64,000 nucleotides of DNA from VRUE01 sp963699215. GTDB taxonomy: Bacteria > Actinomycetota > Thermoleophilia > Solirubrobacterales > 70-9. The position numbers and the translations under genes are program-made. The DNA lies in the NCBI GenBank assembly GCA_963699215.1, contig OY969422.1, forward strand, positions 124,001 to 188,000, in the 5' to 3' direction. Of this stretch, positions 16,422 through 23,338 are shown piece after piece. The notes under the pieces were generated by a model. It was not told the DNA's origin. It searched no databases and worked only from the letters and a program-made list of their open reading frames with translations. Positions within the stretch are counted from its first letter, which is position 1. Each line of letters opens with the position of its first letter.

Positions 16422-17777
16422 TTAGGCCACCAGCCGCACTTCAAAGGACGGGACGGCAAGAGCCCCGGCGCCGCCGAGCAGGGCGAGGATGCGGCTGACG
16501 TAGGCCTGCGTCTCGGGGTAGTCGGGAACGCAATCGCACGCTTCGACCGGTGCCGGGCCGGCGTTGTAGGCGGCCAGGGCGAGGGACGGATCGCCGAACT
16601 GGCGCAGCAGGTCCGACATCAGATGGGCCTGGGCGTCGATCGCTTCCACCGGGTCGTAGGGGTTGCGGAGCCCGTAGGTCGCTGCGGTCGATGGCATGAA
16701 CTGCGCAATGCCCTGCGCCCCAGCCGGGGAACCCGCATATGGGTCGAAGCCCGACTCGGCCATCAGCTGGCCGGCGAGCAGCGCCGCGGAGACATTCCAG
16801 CGAGTCGCCGCCCGCAGCAGGGTCGCCCGGAATCTCGCTGGGACGAAGGAGGGCAGGCCGCCAGCGCCAGCGAGCGCTCCGTCTCCCCCGCCGCCCGTGC
16901 CTGTCGCCCCGATGGAGTTGCCCGCCACTGAGCAGGGCGCGGGTCCACCAACGTAGCCGTAATGCCACGCCTCCCACGCATAACGCTGGACGAAGCCGAA
17001 GCGGGACGCGTTCGCCGCCAGCCACCCGTAAGCGGACTCCGGGCCGAGGTCGAGCTCGGTCGCGCAGCGGTGCAGCGACTGCCCCGGCGGCGCCACCCAG
17101 GTCGGGTCGGGGTGCGCCGCGAAGAGCGCGGCCTGCTCGGCGTCGGAGCGGAAGCCGGAGTTGACCGTCAGCGTCAGACCGGCGGCCGACGCGGCGGCGG
17201 CCATCCGGTCGAAGGCGGCCCCCACGTCTGGCCGCATTCCCTCTCCCGCCCGGTAGACGAGTGGGCCGCTGTAACCGCCGCCGCTGGCCATCGCGGGCGC
17301 CGGATCGGCCGCCGGGGTGGGTGCCGCGGCTTCGGCGACAGCCGTCGCCTCGACCTCGGTCGTAGCGGCCTCCGAACCCCTACCCAGATGGAGCCGGCCC
17401 ACGACCGTGGCACGAGCCTGGACCGGCGCAAACGAGCCGCGCTCGGGGAAGGAGACCCACAAGCGCGCGGCGGCTATTCCGTTTGCCTTCGCCGCACCCT
17501 CCCCCGCCGCCCTCGCCCGCGCCAGGTACGCCGCCTTCCCCATGTGCGCCGGGTTCGGCAGGCCGTTGGGCAGCGTCGGCGGGGCCAGCAGCCGCGGCAG
17601 GTCGTCGCGCATCGAACGCGCCGCCGAGATCGCCGCCAGGTCGGCCGCTCGCTGCGCCCTCCCCTTGCCGGTCACCGCGCCGGCTATCGCGACCAGAGCG
17701 AGCGCCGCCGCGATCAGCACAAACGCAGCCCCGAGCGCCAGGGGAAGCGCCTGCCCGTGCTCCCTGCGGCTGTCCAT
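16422..17777 (-). CDS. TadG-like membrane protein fused to M15 peptidase and SLT transglycosylase domains
   Basis: A 451-residue exported wall hydrolase with three parts. Residues about 1-60 (REHGQALPLALGAAFVLIAAALALVAIAGAV) form a TadE/TadG-type pilin-like anchor with one membrane helix. After an Ala/Pro linker, residues about 190-280 form an M15 DD-carboxypeptidase (VanY) domain with SGFRSDAEQAALF, SLHRCATELDLG (His, Asp zinc ligands) and EAWHYGY. Residues about 310-440 form a lytic transglycosylase domain with catalytic Glu in AESGFDPYAGSP, GAQGIAQFMPST and LALAAYNAGP. It could open the wall for a pilus or secretion apparatus. A 19-nt motif upstream is shared with the TadE operon at 20.5-21.2 kb. 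Confidence 0.85.
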   Translation of the reverse strand: MDSRREHGQALPLALGAAFVLIAAALALVAIAGAVTGKGRAQRAADLAAISAARSMRDDLPRLLAPPTLPNGLPNPAHMGKAAYLARARAAGEGAAKANGIAAARLWVSFPERGSFAPVQARATVVGRLHLGRGSEAATTEVEATAVAEAAAPTPAADPAPAMASGGGYSGPLVYRAGEGMRPDVGAAFDRMAAAASAAGLTLTVNSGFRSDAEQAALFAAHPDPTWVAPPGQSLHRCATELDLGPESAYGWLAANASRFGFVQRYAWEAWHYGYVGGPAPCSVAGNSIGATGTGGGGDGALAGAGGLPSFVPARFRATLLRAATRWNVSAALLAGQLMAESGFDPYAGSPAGAQGIAQFMPSTAATYGLRNPYDPVEAIDAQAHLMSDLLRQFGDPSLALAAYNAGPAPVEACDCVPDYPETQAYVSRILALLGGAGALAVPSFEVRLVA

Positions 17778-17807
17778 GCCGCGACCCTGCCGAGCGGCGA
17801 CGCACGC

Positions 17808-17826
17808 GTGGCGCGCTCAAACGAAA
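17808..17826 (-). promoter_or_regulatory. 19-nt motif upstream of the TadG-hydrolase gene (copy 1)
   Basis: On the minus strand TTTCGTTTGAGCGCGCCAC, ending 30 nt before the start codon at 17777. The identical 19 nt occur upstream of the TadE operon (21261-21279), 31 nt before its start. Flanking bases are also similar (a following CGCG and a later GTCGCGG). A shared activator site or alternative-sigma promoter is inferred. Confidence 0.7.
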
Positions 17827-17856
17827 TCTTCAGCGCCGCAATGCAAACGCAAGTCG

Positions 17857-19359
17857 CTACGGCTGGCCCGGCGGCAGGCCCTTCCTCCTGATCTCGACCG
17901 CAGCCTTGGCGATCCCCTGTTCCAGCTCGTTCGCCTCCGGGGAGATCGCGATCTTCGGCTTGCGGCGCAGGAACGGCACGTGGTCGACGATCCAGTTGAT
18001 CGCTTGCCAGAGAAATTCGGCCGCGCCCCGCGGTCCCTCGGCTTCGCCCGGCTGGAGCTCCAGCAGCGCCGGCACGCTCGCCATCGGGTCGAGCAGCCGC
18101 CGGCCGATCTGCCCCGCCCACCATCCGGTCACCGTCTCCACCGTTCCCTGGGGCACCTCGGGCGCCTCGCGCGGCTTGGGCTCGGTCAGCAGGTGGCCCA
18201 GATGGGCCGCGGAGGCGACACGCGGCGGCAGGCCGCTGAAGTCGCCGCCGGCAAACCGCAGCAGAATCGTCTTGATCAGCGAGGTGTGGTCGTAGAGGAA
18301 CTCGGGATCGTCGTGCTGCTTCGAGCCGAATGCGGCCCCCGGCTCGACGAACGGCGAGACGACGATCGCCGGCACCCGCGGGCCGAACGTGCCGAACTCG
18401 GCGCGTTCGGTGAACTCGCGCGGCAAGCCATCCGCCGTCGGATCGCAGTGGTCGTAGAAGCCGCCGTGCTCGTCGTAGACGATCACGAGCATCGTCCTCC
18501 TCCACAGCGCCTGCTTGGACCGCAGCATGTTGTAGATCTTCAGCACGAAGCTCTGCGCCGCCATCACGTCGGTCGGCGGGTGATCGTCGTCGGCGCCGGT
18601 GAGCCCGCCGAGGTCGACGAAGTTGGGGTCGATCCAGGCGACGTTCGGCAGCTCGCCGCTGCGGATGTCCCCGTACAGCGTGCGGGGCTGGATCGCGGTC
18701 GGCTTCTCGACGTAGGCGAAATTGCTCTCCCAGCCGACCCGGTAGTCGCCGTCGATCAGCCGCAGCGATCCCGGATCGGAGGAGTACCAGCGCCAGCTGA
18801 CCGTCGCCGGCAACGACCGCACGAAGGAGCGCCGCGAGTAGAGGGGCACCGTCCGGTTGTTCTCTTCCTTCGCCTCGCCGGCGAGCGAGGAGATGCGGTT
18901 CGGCCAGGTGGAGCCGGGCACCGAGCAGAACCAGCGATCGCAGATCGCGAACTCGTTTGCCAGGAAGTCGAAGACGGGGACGTTCTCGGCGGTCTGGTAG
19001 AGCAGCGGATCGCCCGGCTCGGGGCCCGGGACGCCGGAGTCCCGGGTCGAGACGTAATTGGCGACGAAGCCCCCCATTTCGTCTTCCATCTGTTCCGCCA
19101 CGCCCGGTCCCGAGTGGGAGGGGTCCTGCGCCTTGGTCAGGATCCGATCCGGACCGAACGGCTCGATCGGGTAGCGCTGGCCCTGGAAGTCGTTGTAGTT
19201 GGTCGCCGGGCCCAGCAGCCCATCGACGTCCTTACGGCCCGGTCCCCCCTCTGCCGGCGGGAGCGACAGGTACCCGAGCATGTGGTCGAACGAGCGGTTC
19301 TCGAGCATGAGAACGACGATGTGGTCGATCTTCTCGAGGTTCTTGCTCGCCTGATCCAT
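17857..19359 (-). CDS. Phosphoesterase family protein (phospholipase C / acid phosphatase type)
   Basis: A 500-residue member of the alkaline-phosphatase-like phosphoesterase family that contains bacterial phospholipases C. Motifs: HIVVLMLENRSFDHMLGYL at the N-terminus (metal-binding ENRSFDH), CDRWFCSVPGSTWPNR, NVAWIDPNFVDL, VIVYDEHGGFYDH (second metal site) and the PAIVVSPFV..DHTSLIKTIL block near residue 390. No signal peptide or twin-arginine motif is seen before ATG 19359; GTG 19374 is an alternative start. So secretion is uncertain. It may release phosphate from lipids, which fits the nearby phosphate block, but it is not operonic with it. Confidence 0.85.
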   Translation of the reverse strand: MDQASKNLEKIDHIVVLMLENRSFDHMLGYLSLPPAEGGPGRKDVDGLLGPATNYNDFQGQRYPIEPFGPDRILTKAQDPSHSGPGVAEQMEDEMGGFVANYVSTRDSGVPGPEPGDPLLYQTAENVPVFDFLANEFAICDRWFCSVPGSTWPNRISSLAGEAKEENNRTVPLYSRRSFVRSLPATVSWRWYSSDPGSLRLIDGDYRVGWESNFAYVEKPTAIQPRTLYGDIRSGELPNVAWIDPNFVDLGGLTGADDDHPPTDVMAAQSFVLKIYNMLRSKQALWRRTMLVIVYDEHGGFYDHCDPTADGLPREFTERAEFGTFGPRVPAIVVSPFVEPGAAFGSKQHDDPEFLYDHTSLIKTILLRFAGGDFSGLPPRVASAAHLGHLLTEPKPREAPEVPQGTVETVTGWWAGQIGRRLLDPMASVPALLELQPGEAEGPRGAAEFLWQAINWIVDHVPFLRRKPKIAISPEANELEQGIAKAAVEIRRKGLPPGQP

Positions 19360-19434
19360 GCCCGTTCGCGGCACGGAGGCACGCGGATCGCGAGCATATA
19401 CTCAATCGTCTCGGAGCAGTGGCGACTGAGCGGA

Positions 19435-19750
19435 TCAGGCGCCGACGTCGACGATCCGGATCAGACCATCCAGACCGCGCAGATCGCTTGCATTCATGGT
19501 GTAAAGAGGCAAATCGTGAGCAAGGGCTGTGGCGGCGATCATCATGCCTCGATGCTCGCTTCGACCTGCTGGAGATGACGCCGCCTGCGCTCTTTCTCCA
19601 AGCCTCCTTCAAGTGCACCGCGACGAATGTCGATCACTGCGCGCCGCCCAGGCGTACCAATCTTTCGGCCCGGGATCGGCGACAGCGTCGAGGTCTGCGC
19701 GGAACTGCCTGTAGTCGATGCCAGGGCCTCTGGTGACGGCATCGGCAAGT
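19435..19750 (-). pseudogene. Decayed PIN-domain (VapC-like) toxin
   Basis: On the minus strand the last part reads MMIAATALAHDLPLYTMNASDLRGLDGL before a stop at 19435, unmistakably the C-terminal third of a VapC toxin (IAATA and N-x-x-D elements). In another frame just upstream, RRAVIDIRRGALEGGLEKERRRRHLQQ resembles a short piece of N-terminal PIN sequence. The central PIN domain is missing, so this is an internally deleted, frameshifted remnant. The intact VapBC at 15749-16407 is 3 kb away and only distantly similar. Confidence 0.6.
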
Positions 19751-19938
19751 TCCTTCACCAGGTCGATCTGGCCGTTGTGAGGCCTCTGCTCACCGCTCGT
19801 CCTCTCGCTCCGGGCGGTGCTGGGTCTCGTGCCGCCACTGAGCACGCACAAGCCCCTGTCGCTGTTGCCGTGTTTCATCTCTCTCACTCTCCACCCCATC
19901 CCTCTCATCGTAACACCGATGAAACTTACTGTCTTCAT
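19609..19938 (-). pseudogene. Possible antitoxin remnant
   Basis: An open frame of 109 codons (ATG 19938, alternative ATG 19878) whose C-terminal part, LVKELADAVTRGPGIDYRQFRADLDAVADPGPKDWYAWA, resembles the tail of antitoxins encoded just before VapC genes. The N-terminal part has no recognisable DNA-binding fold and overlaps the 3' end of the preceding gene. It lies where the partner antitoxin of the decayed VapC would be expected. Whether it is still expressed is unknown. Confidence 0.35.
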
Positions 19939-20557
19939 CCATCAACAAGCGCCTGCGGACCGGTTCGGGCAGTGCTCGGCCGTCGGTCGGCAGCGCTCCC
20001 AGTAGGGCCGCGCGCCCGGCCAGCCAGCCGAGCGAGCGCTTGAGAATGGCTACCCGCAGGCCACGTGCCATCAGGTCGCGAGCGGCAAGCGCCGTCAGGG
20101 GTCGATCCTCGGCGAGATCGGCTCGGAGCAGCGCTGCCGTGAGCCGGATGCGCGGCTCCGAGAGCAGCGGCTGCAGCAGCTGCGGCGGCAGGTGGACCGC
20201 CGCCGCCGACTCGCGCACGAGCGGCAGGGCGGCGGCGATCAGCTCGATCCCCGCTCCGTCGGGCGGCAGCTTCAGATGGCAGATCGAGCCGCGCGAGGCG
20301 ACTCCGGCTGCGGGCAGGTGGGTGGCGAGACGCTCCTCCAGTCGCCGCGCTCCGACGGTCGCGATCGGGGAAGGGCGCGGCGCGCGGCCGTCGTCGAGGT
20401 CGATCAGCAGCGCGGCGCGGTCGGGCTCGGAGGCGGCACAGGCAAGCGCGGCCGCGGCAGCTTTCGAGCCGGCGGCGCCGCCGACCGGCGCGACCGCGAC
20501 CACCGGCCCGTCTGGCAAGCGACCCGGCGCGACCTCGCGAACGCCGGCCGCCGTCAC
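19790..20557 (-). CDS. Uncharacterised protein in TadE operon, weak MinD/CpaE-like features
   Basis: I do not recognise this 255-residue protein with confidence. The N-terminal half (VVAVAPVGGAAGSKAAAAALACAAS..AALLIDLDDG) has the strand-loop-helix pattern of ParA/MinD/CpaE ATPases, but the lysine-rich deviant Walker motif is not evident; a degenerate nucleotide fold is possible. The last 50 residues are charged and low in complexity and overlap the possible antitoxin remnant, so the natural stop may have been lost. It overlaps the upstream TadE gene by 4 nt, making it the third gene of the pilus-like operon. Confidence 0.5.
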   Translation of the reverse strand: MTAAGVREVAPGRLPDGPVVAVAPVGGAAGSKAAAAALACAASEPDRAALLIDLDDGRAPRPSPIATVGARRLEERLATHLPAAGVASRGSICHLKLPPDGAGIELIAAALPLVRESAAAVHLPPQLLQPLLSEPRIRLTAALLRADLAEDRPLTALAARDLMARGLRVAILKRSLGWLAGRAALLGALPTDGRALPEPVRRRLLMDEDSKFHRCYDERDGVESERDETRQQRQGLVRAQWRHETQHRPEREDER

Positions 20558-20883
20558 TTCGGCCTCGCCGCAGCGGAGGAGGTGACGGCCAGACGGTCCG
20601 CGAGCGCGGGCAGCGGCGAGGGCGGCCGCAGGCGCACGGTGACCCGCCCGCCTCGGATCGAGACCTCGACGTCGTCCTCGGCCCAGCCCGGGACCGCGGC
20701 ACGGGCGGCCCTCGCCGCCGGCTGCCCCGACGCAAGCGCCAGAGCGCCGGCCTCGGCGGCGCCGTCGGCGAGCGTCAGCGCATAGCCGGTGGCGAACAGC
20801 TGCAGGGCGAGCAGCCCCGCCAGCAGGAGGGCGGGTAGGGCGGCGACCGATTCGACCGTGGCCTGGCCATCGTCCCTACCCAT
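20554..20883 (-). CDS. TadE-like pilus assembly protein
   Basis: A 109-residue pilin-like protein. The N-terminus GQATVESVAALPALLLAGLLALQLFATG has the TadE signature (G-x-A-x-V-E-x-x-x followed by a membrane helix), with the conserved Glu at about residue 11. The remainder (DGAAEAGALALASGQ, DDVEVSIRGGRVTVRL) is a typical extracytoplasmic tail. It overlaps the first TadE gene by 8 nt and the next gene by 4 nt. Such minor pseudopilins act in Flp/Tad pili; no TadA ATPase or TadBC genes are in the window. Confidence 0.75.
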   Translation of the reverse strand: MGRDDGQATVESVAALPALLLAGLLALQLFATGYALTLADGAAEAGALALASGQPAARAARAAVPGWAEDDVEVSIRGGRVTVRLRPPSPLPALADRLAVTSSAAARPK

Positions 20884-21229
20884 CCCCCACCTCCAGCGCC
20901 GCCTCCGCGCCCACCGTCAGCCGTGGCAGCATGGGCAGAAGGCGAGGTATGGCCACCCGGACGGAGACGGCGTCCGAGTCGCTCACGTCGGCGCCGCGGC
21001 GCATCGACGGCGGCAGCGCCCGCCGCGCCGCCGCGGCGGCGTCTCCCCCGACCAGAGCCGCCCGCGCGCCGGCGCGAGCGGCCACGCCGGCAGACCACAG
21101 CGCCTGGCCGGCGAGCCCGATCTGTGCCGCCACCAGGACCGCCAGCAGCAGGAACGGCACCGCGGCGACCAGCTCGACCGACGCGGTTCCGCCCTCCCTG
21201 CGAAAGCTGCTGGCGGCCTGGCGCGACAC
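20876..21229 (-). CDS. TadE-like pilus assembly protein
   Basis: A 117-residue pilin-like protein, first gene of a three-gene operon. GGTASVELVAAVPFLLLAVLVAAQIGLAG is a TadE motif with membrane helix, and AARAGARAALVGGDAAAAARRALP is the alanine-rich helical stretch common in these proteins. The start at 21229 is preceded by the 19-nt motif at 21261-21279 also found before the TadG-hydrolase gene, arguing for coordinated expression of the two loci. Confidence 0.75.
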   Translation of the reverse strand: MSRQAASSFRREGGTASVELVAAVPFLLLAVLVAAQIGLAGQALWSAGVAARAGARAALVGGDAAAAARRALPPSMRRGADVSDSDAVSVRVAIPRLLPMLPRLTVGAEAALEVGDG

Positions 21230-21260
21230 ACCGCGACGGTCCCAGGCCGTAACGCGCGTG

Positions 21261-21279
21261 TGGCGCGCTCAAACGAAAA
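21261..21279 (-). promoter_or_regulatory. 19-nt motif upstream of the TadE operon (copy 2)
   Basis: Minus-strand TTTCGTTTGAGCGCGCCAC, 31 nt before the start at 21229, identical to 17808-17826. An A/T-rich run (TTTTTCG) lies at its 5' edge. Function as promoter or activator site is inferred from position and identity. Confidence 0.7.
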
Positions 21280-21303
21280 ATTGTGTGACGGCTTCGCGCC
21301 GGA

Positions 21304-21654
21304 TCAGTACGTGTTGGCCTCGGTCCAGACCTTCCAGATCGCCGCAACCGACGCGCCGAGCAGGAGGATCCAGGCAAGAGTCCCGCCACCGCTGGCGAAC
21401 AGCTCATCGCTGCCGGCGATCAGCAGCGCGATCAAGCCCAGCGCCCCGTAGAGGATCGCCCGGCGGCTGTCGCTCAGAGTAGCCAGCGTCAGCTGGTTCT
21501 GGCGGCTCAGCACGAACAGGGTCCAGGCGATCCCGGCGAGAAAGCCCATCGTGATCGCGGTCAGGATCGCGTCGGCCACGTTGCCGCCCGCGGGGGCGAA
21601 GGCCACCGCCAAGGCGAGCAGCATCACGATCGCGGCGTTTCGCAGGTTACGCAC
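21304..21654 (-). CDS. Small integral membrane protein, unknown function
   Basis: A 116-residue protein from GTG 21654 (RNLRNAAIVMLLALAVAFAP) with four predicted membrane helices: AAIVMLLALAVAFA, AILTAITMGFLAGIAWTLFVL, AILYGALGLIALLIAG and LAWILLLGASVAAIWKV. No enzymatic motif is evident. It lies 23 nt downstream of pit on the same strand and may be cotranscribed with it. The frame extends 16 codons further upstream with a basic, less plausible N-terminus. Confidence 0.65.
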   Translation of the reverse strand: MRNLRNAAIVMLLALAVAFAPAGGNVADAILTAITMGFLAGIAWTLFVLSRQNQLTLATLSDSRRAILYGALGLIALLIAGSDELFASGGGTLAWILLLGASVAAIWKVWTEANTY

Positions 21655-21677
21655 GGGAGAAAGCTTAAGGGAGAGCC

Positions 21678-22682
21678 TTACGCGCCGGCGCCGAAGAGCC
21701 AAGCGACCGCGTAGGCGGCCGCGCCGATCGCCGCCGCCGCCGGCAGGGTCAGCAGCCAGGCGACAACGATGTTGCCAGCGACGCCCCAGCGCACCGCCGA
21801 GACCCGTTTCGCCGCGCCGGCGCCCACCACGCCACCGCTGATCGTGTGCGTGGAGGAAATCGGGAAGCCGAGGAACGTCGCGGTCAGGATCGTCGCCGCG
21901 CCTGCGCCCTGAGCCGAGAAGCCCTGCGCGGCATCCATCTCGATGAACCGCTTCCCCCTGCCCCGCATCATCCGCAGGCCGCCGCTGTAGGTACCGAGCG
22001 CGATTGCCGCAGCCGCCGCGACCGTTGCCCAGAAGGGCGGGTCGGCGGTAGCGCCGAGGCTGCCGTTGGCGATCAGCGCCAGGGCGATCACGCCCATCGT
22101 CTTCTGAGCGTCGTTGGCCCCATGGGCAACCGCCAGGAGGCTGCCCGAGAGGACTTGGGCGCGGCGAAACCCGCGCGCCACCGGTCCCGGCCGCCTCGCG
22201 CCGAAGAGGCGGTAGACGAACGCGATCGCGCAGACCGCGAGCAGGAAGGAGGCGAGGGGCGCGAGGAGGGCTGGGATCAGCACCTTGTCGAGCACCCCGC
22301 CGCCGATCACCGCATCGGCGCCGGCGCCGGCCAGCGTGGCCCCGAGCAGGCCGCCGATCAGCGCATGCGAGGAACTGGAGGGTAGGCCCAGGCGCCAGGT
22401 GGCGAGGTTCCAGACGATCGCCCCGAGCAGACCTGCGAAAACGACCACCGGCGCGATCGCCGTGGCCTCGACGACATCCTGCGCGATCGTCGCCGCCACG
22501 GCGATTGAGATGAACGCACCGACGAAGTTGAGCAGGGCGGCCACCGCGATCGCCGCCTGCGGCGGAGCGGCCCCGGTGGAGACTGCGGTCGCGATCAGGT
22601 CGAAGGTGTCGTGAAAGCCGTTGCTGAAGGCGAAGGCGAGCGCCGCCGCGACCGCCAGCACCATGGCGACGTCGGAGCTCAC
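21678..22682 (-). CDS. pit: Low-affinity inorganic phosphate transporter, Pit family
   Basis: Proton- or metal-coupled phosphate permease of 334 residues. The duplicated family signature is present: AFAFSNGFHDTFDLIATAV near the N-terminus and AVAHGANDAQKTMGVIAL in the second half, with GLPSSSSHALIGGLLG and GFPISSTHTISGGVVG as the paired substrate motifs. About ten membrane helices are visible. GTG 22682 overlaps the TGA of the upstream PhoU-like gene (GTGA), so expression is coupled. The upstream open frame is the antisense-like shadow of that gene and is not part of Pit. Confidence 0.93.
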   Translation of the reverse strand: MSSDVAMVLAVAAALAFAFSNGFHDTFDLIATAVSTGAAPPQAAIAVAALLNFVGAFISIAVAATIAQDVVEATAIAPVVVFAGLLGAIVWNLATWRLGLPSSSSHALIGGLLGATLAGAGADAVIGGGVLDKVLIPALLAPLASFLLAVCAIAFVYRLFGARRPGPVARGFRRAQVLSGSLLAVAHGANDAQKTMGVIALALIANGSLGATADPPFWATVAAAAAIALGTYSGGLRMMRGRGKRFIEMDAAQGFSAQGAGAATILTATFLGFPISSTHTISGGVVGAGAAKRVSAVRWGVAGNIVVAWLLTLPAAAAIGAAAYAVAWLFGAGA

Positions 22683-23299
22683 GCGTTCTTGATGACGATT
22701 CCCTCGACCGTCTGGGCCGCGGTCTCGGTTGCGTCGATCGCGTTCTCGAGGACCGCGAACATGTCCTTCCAACGGATCACCACCATCGGGTCGATTCCGT
22801 TCGAGAAGAGCGAGGCGACGGCGTCGCGCGAGATCCGGTCGCCCTCGTTCTCGAGCCGGTGGATCTCGATCCAGTAGCGCTCGAGGTCCTTGAAGCGACG
22901 CAGGTTCTCCAAGCCGGCGGCGAGCTGCTCGCAAGCGCTCACCAGCACCTTGGTCAGGGCCTGCGCCTGCGCCATCGGCGCCTCGATCTGGTAGAGGCCG
23001 AGGAAGTCCGCCGCCTCCTCGGTGTAGTCGACGATGTCGTCCACCTGGGTCGCAAGGCCGTAGATGTCCGCACGATCGATCGGCGTGACGAAGGTCGAGT
23101 TGAGCCGCTGGATGATGTCGTGGGTGATCCGGTCACCCTCCTGCTCGGCCTTGAGGATCTCGCGTGGGAGGTCGCCGCCTTCGGGCCAGCGGCCCATCAT
23201 CTCGTCGAGCAGGCGGGCCGCGTGGAGAGTGTTCTGCCCGGCCTCGATGAAGAGATCGAAGAAGGCGCTGTCGCGTGGTAGGAGCGAGAGGCGGACCAC
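22679..23299 (-). CDS. DUF47 / PhoU-like Pit accessory protein
   Basis: A 206-residue all-helical cytoplasmic protein of the DUF47 family, which typically neighbours pit genes and modulates phosphate import. The PhoU-like repeats are visible: FFDLFIEAGQNTLHAARLLDEMM, ILKAEQEGDRITHDIIQRLNSTFVTPIDRADIY and, in the second half, IHRLENEGDRISRDAVASLFSNGIDPMVVIRWKD. The paired E-x-E-G-D-R metal-binding motifs are conserved. Its stop overlaps the pit start. It begins about 40 nt downstream of ppk. Confidence 0.9.
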   Translation of the reverse strand: MVRLSLLPRDSAFFDLFIEAGQNTLHAARLLDEMMGRWPEGGDLPREILKAEQEGDRITHDIIQRLNSTFVTPIDRADIYGLATQVDDIVDYTEEAADFLGLYQIEAPMAQAQALTKVLVSACEQLAAGLENLRRFKDLERYWIEIHRLENEGDRISRDAVASLFSNGIDPMVVIRWKDMFAVLENAIDATETAAQTVEGIVIKNA

Positions 23300-23338
23300 G
23301 CGCCCAATCCTAGTGATCGGGGCGGCCTCCGCCAGGCT

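Noticed and set aside
17317..19578. A 753-codon plus-strand frame across the phosphoesterase gene
   Set aside because: It is antisense to a protein with complete family motifs and itself shows none.
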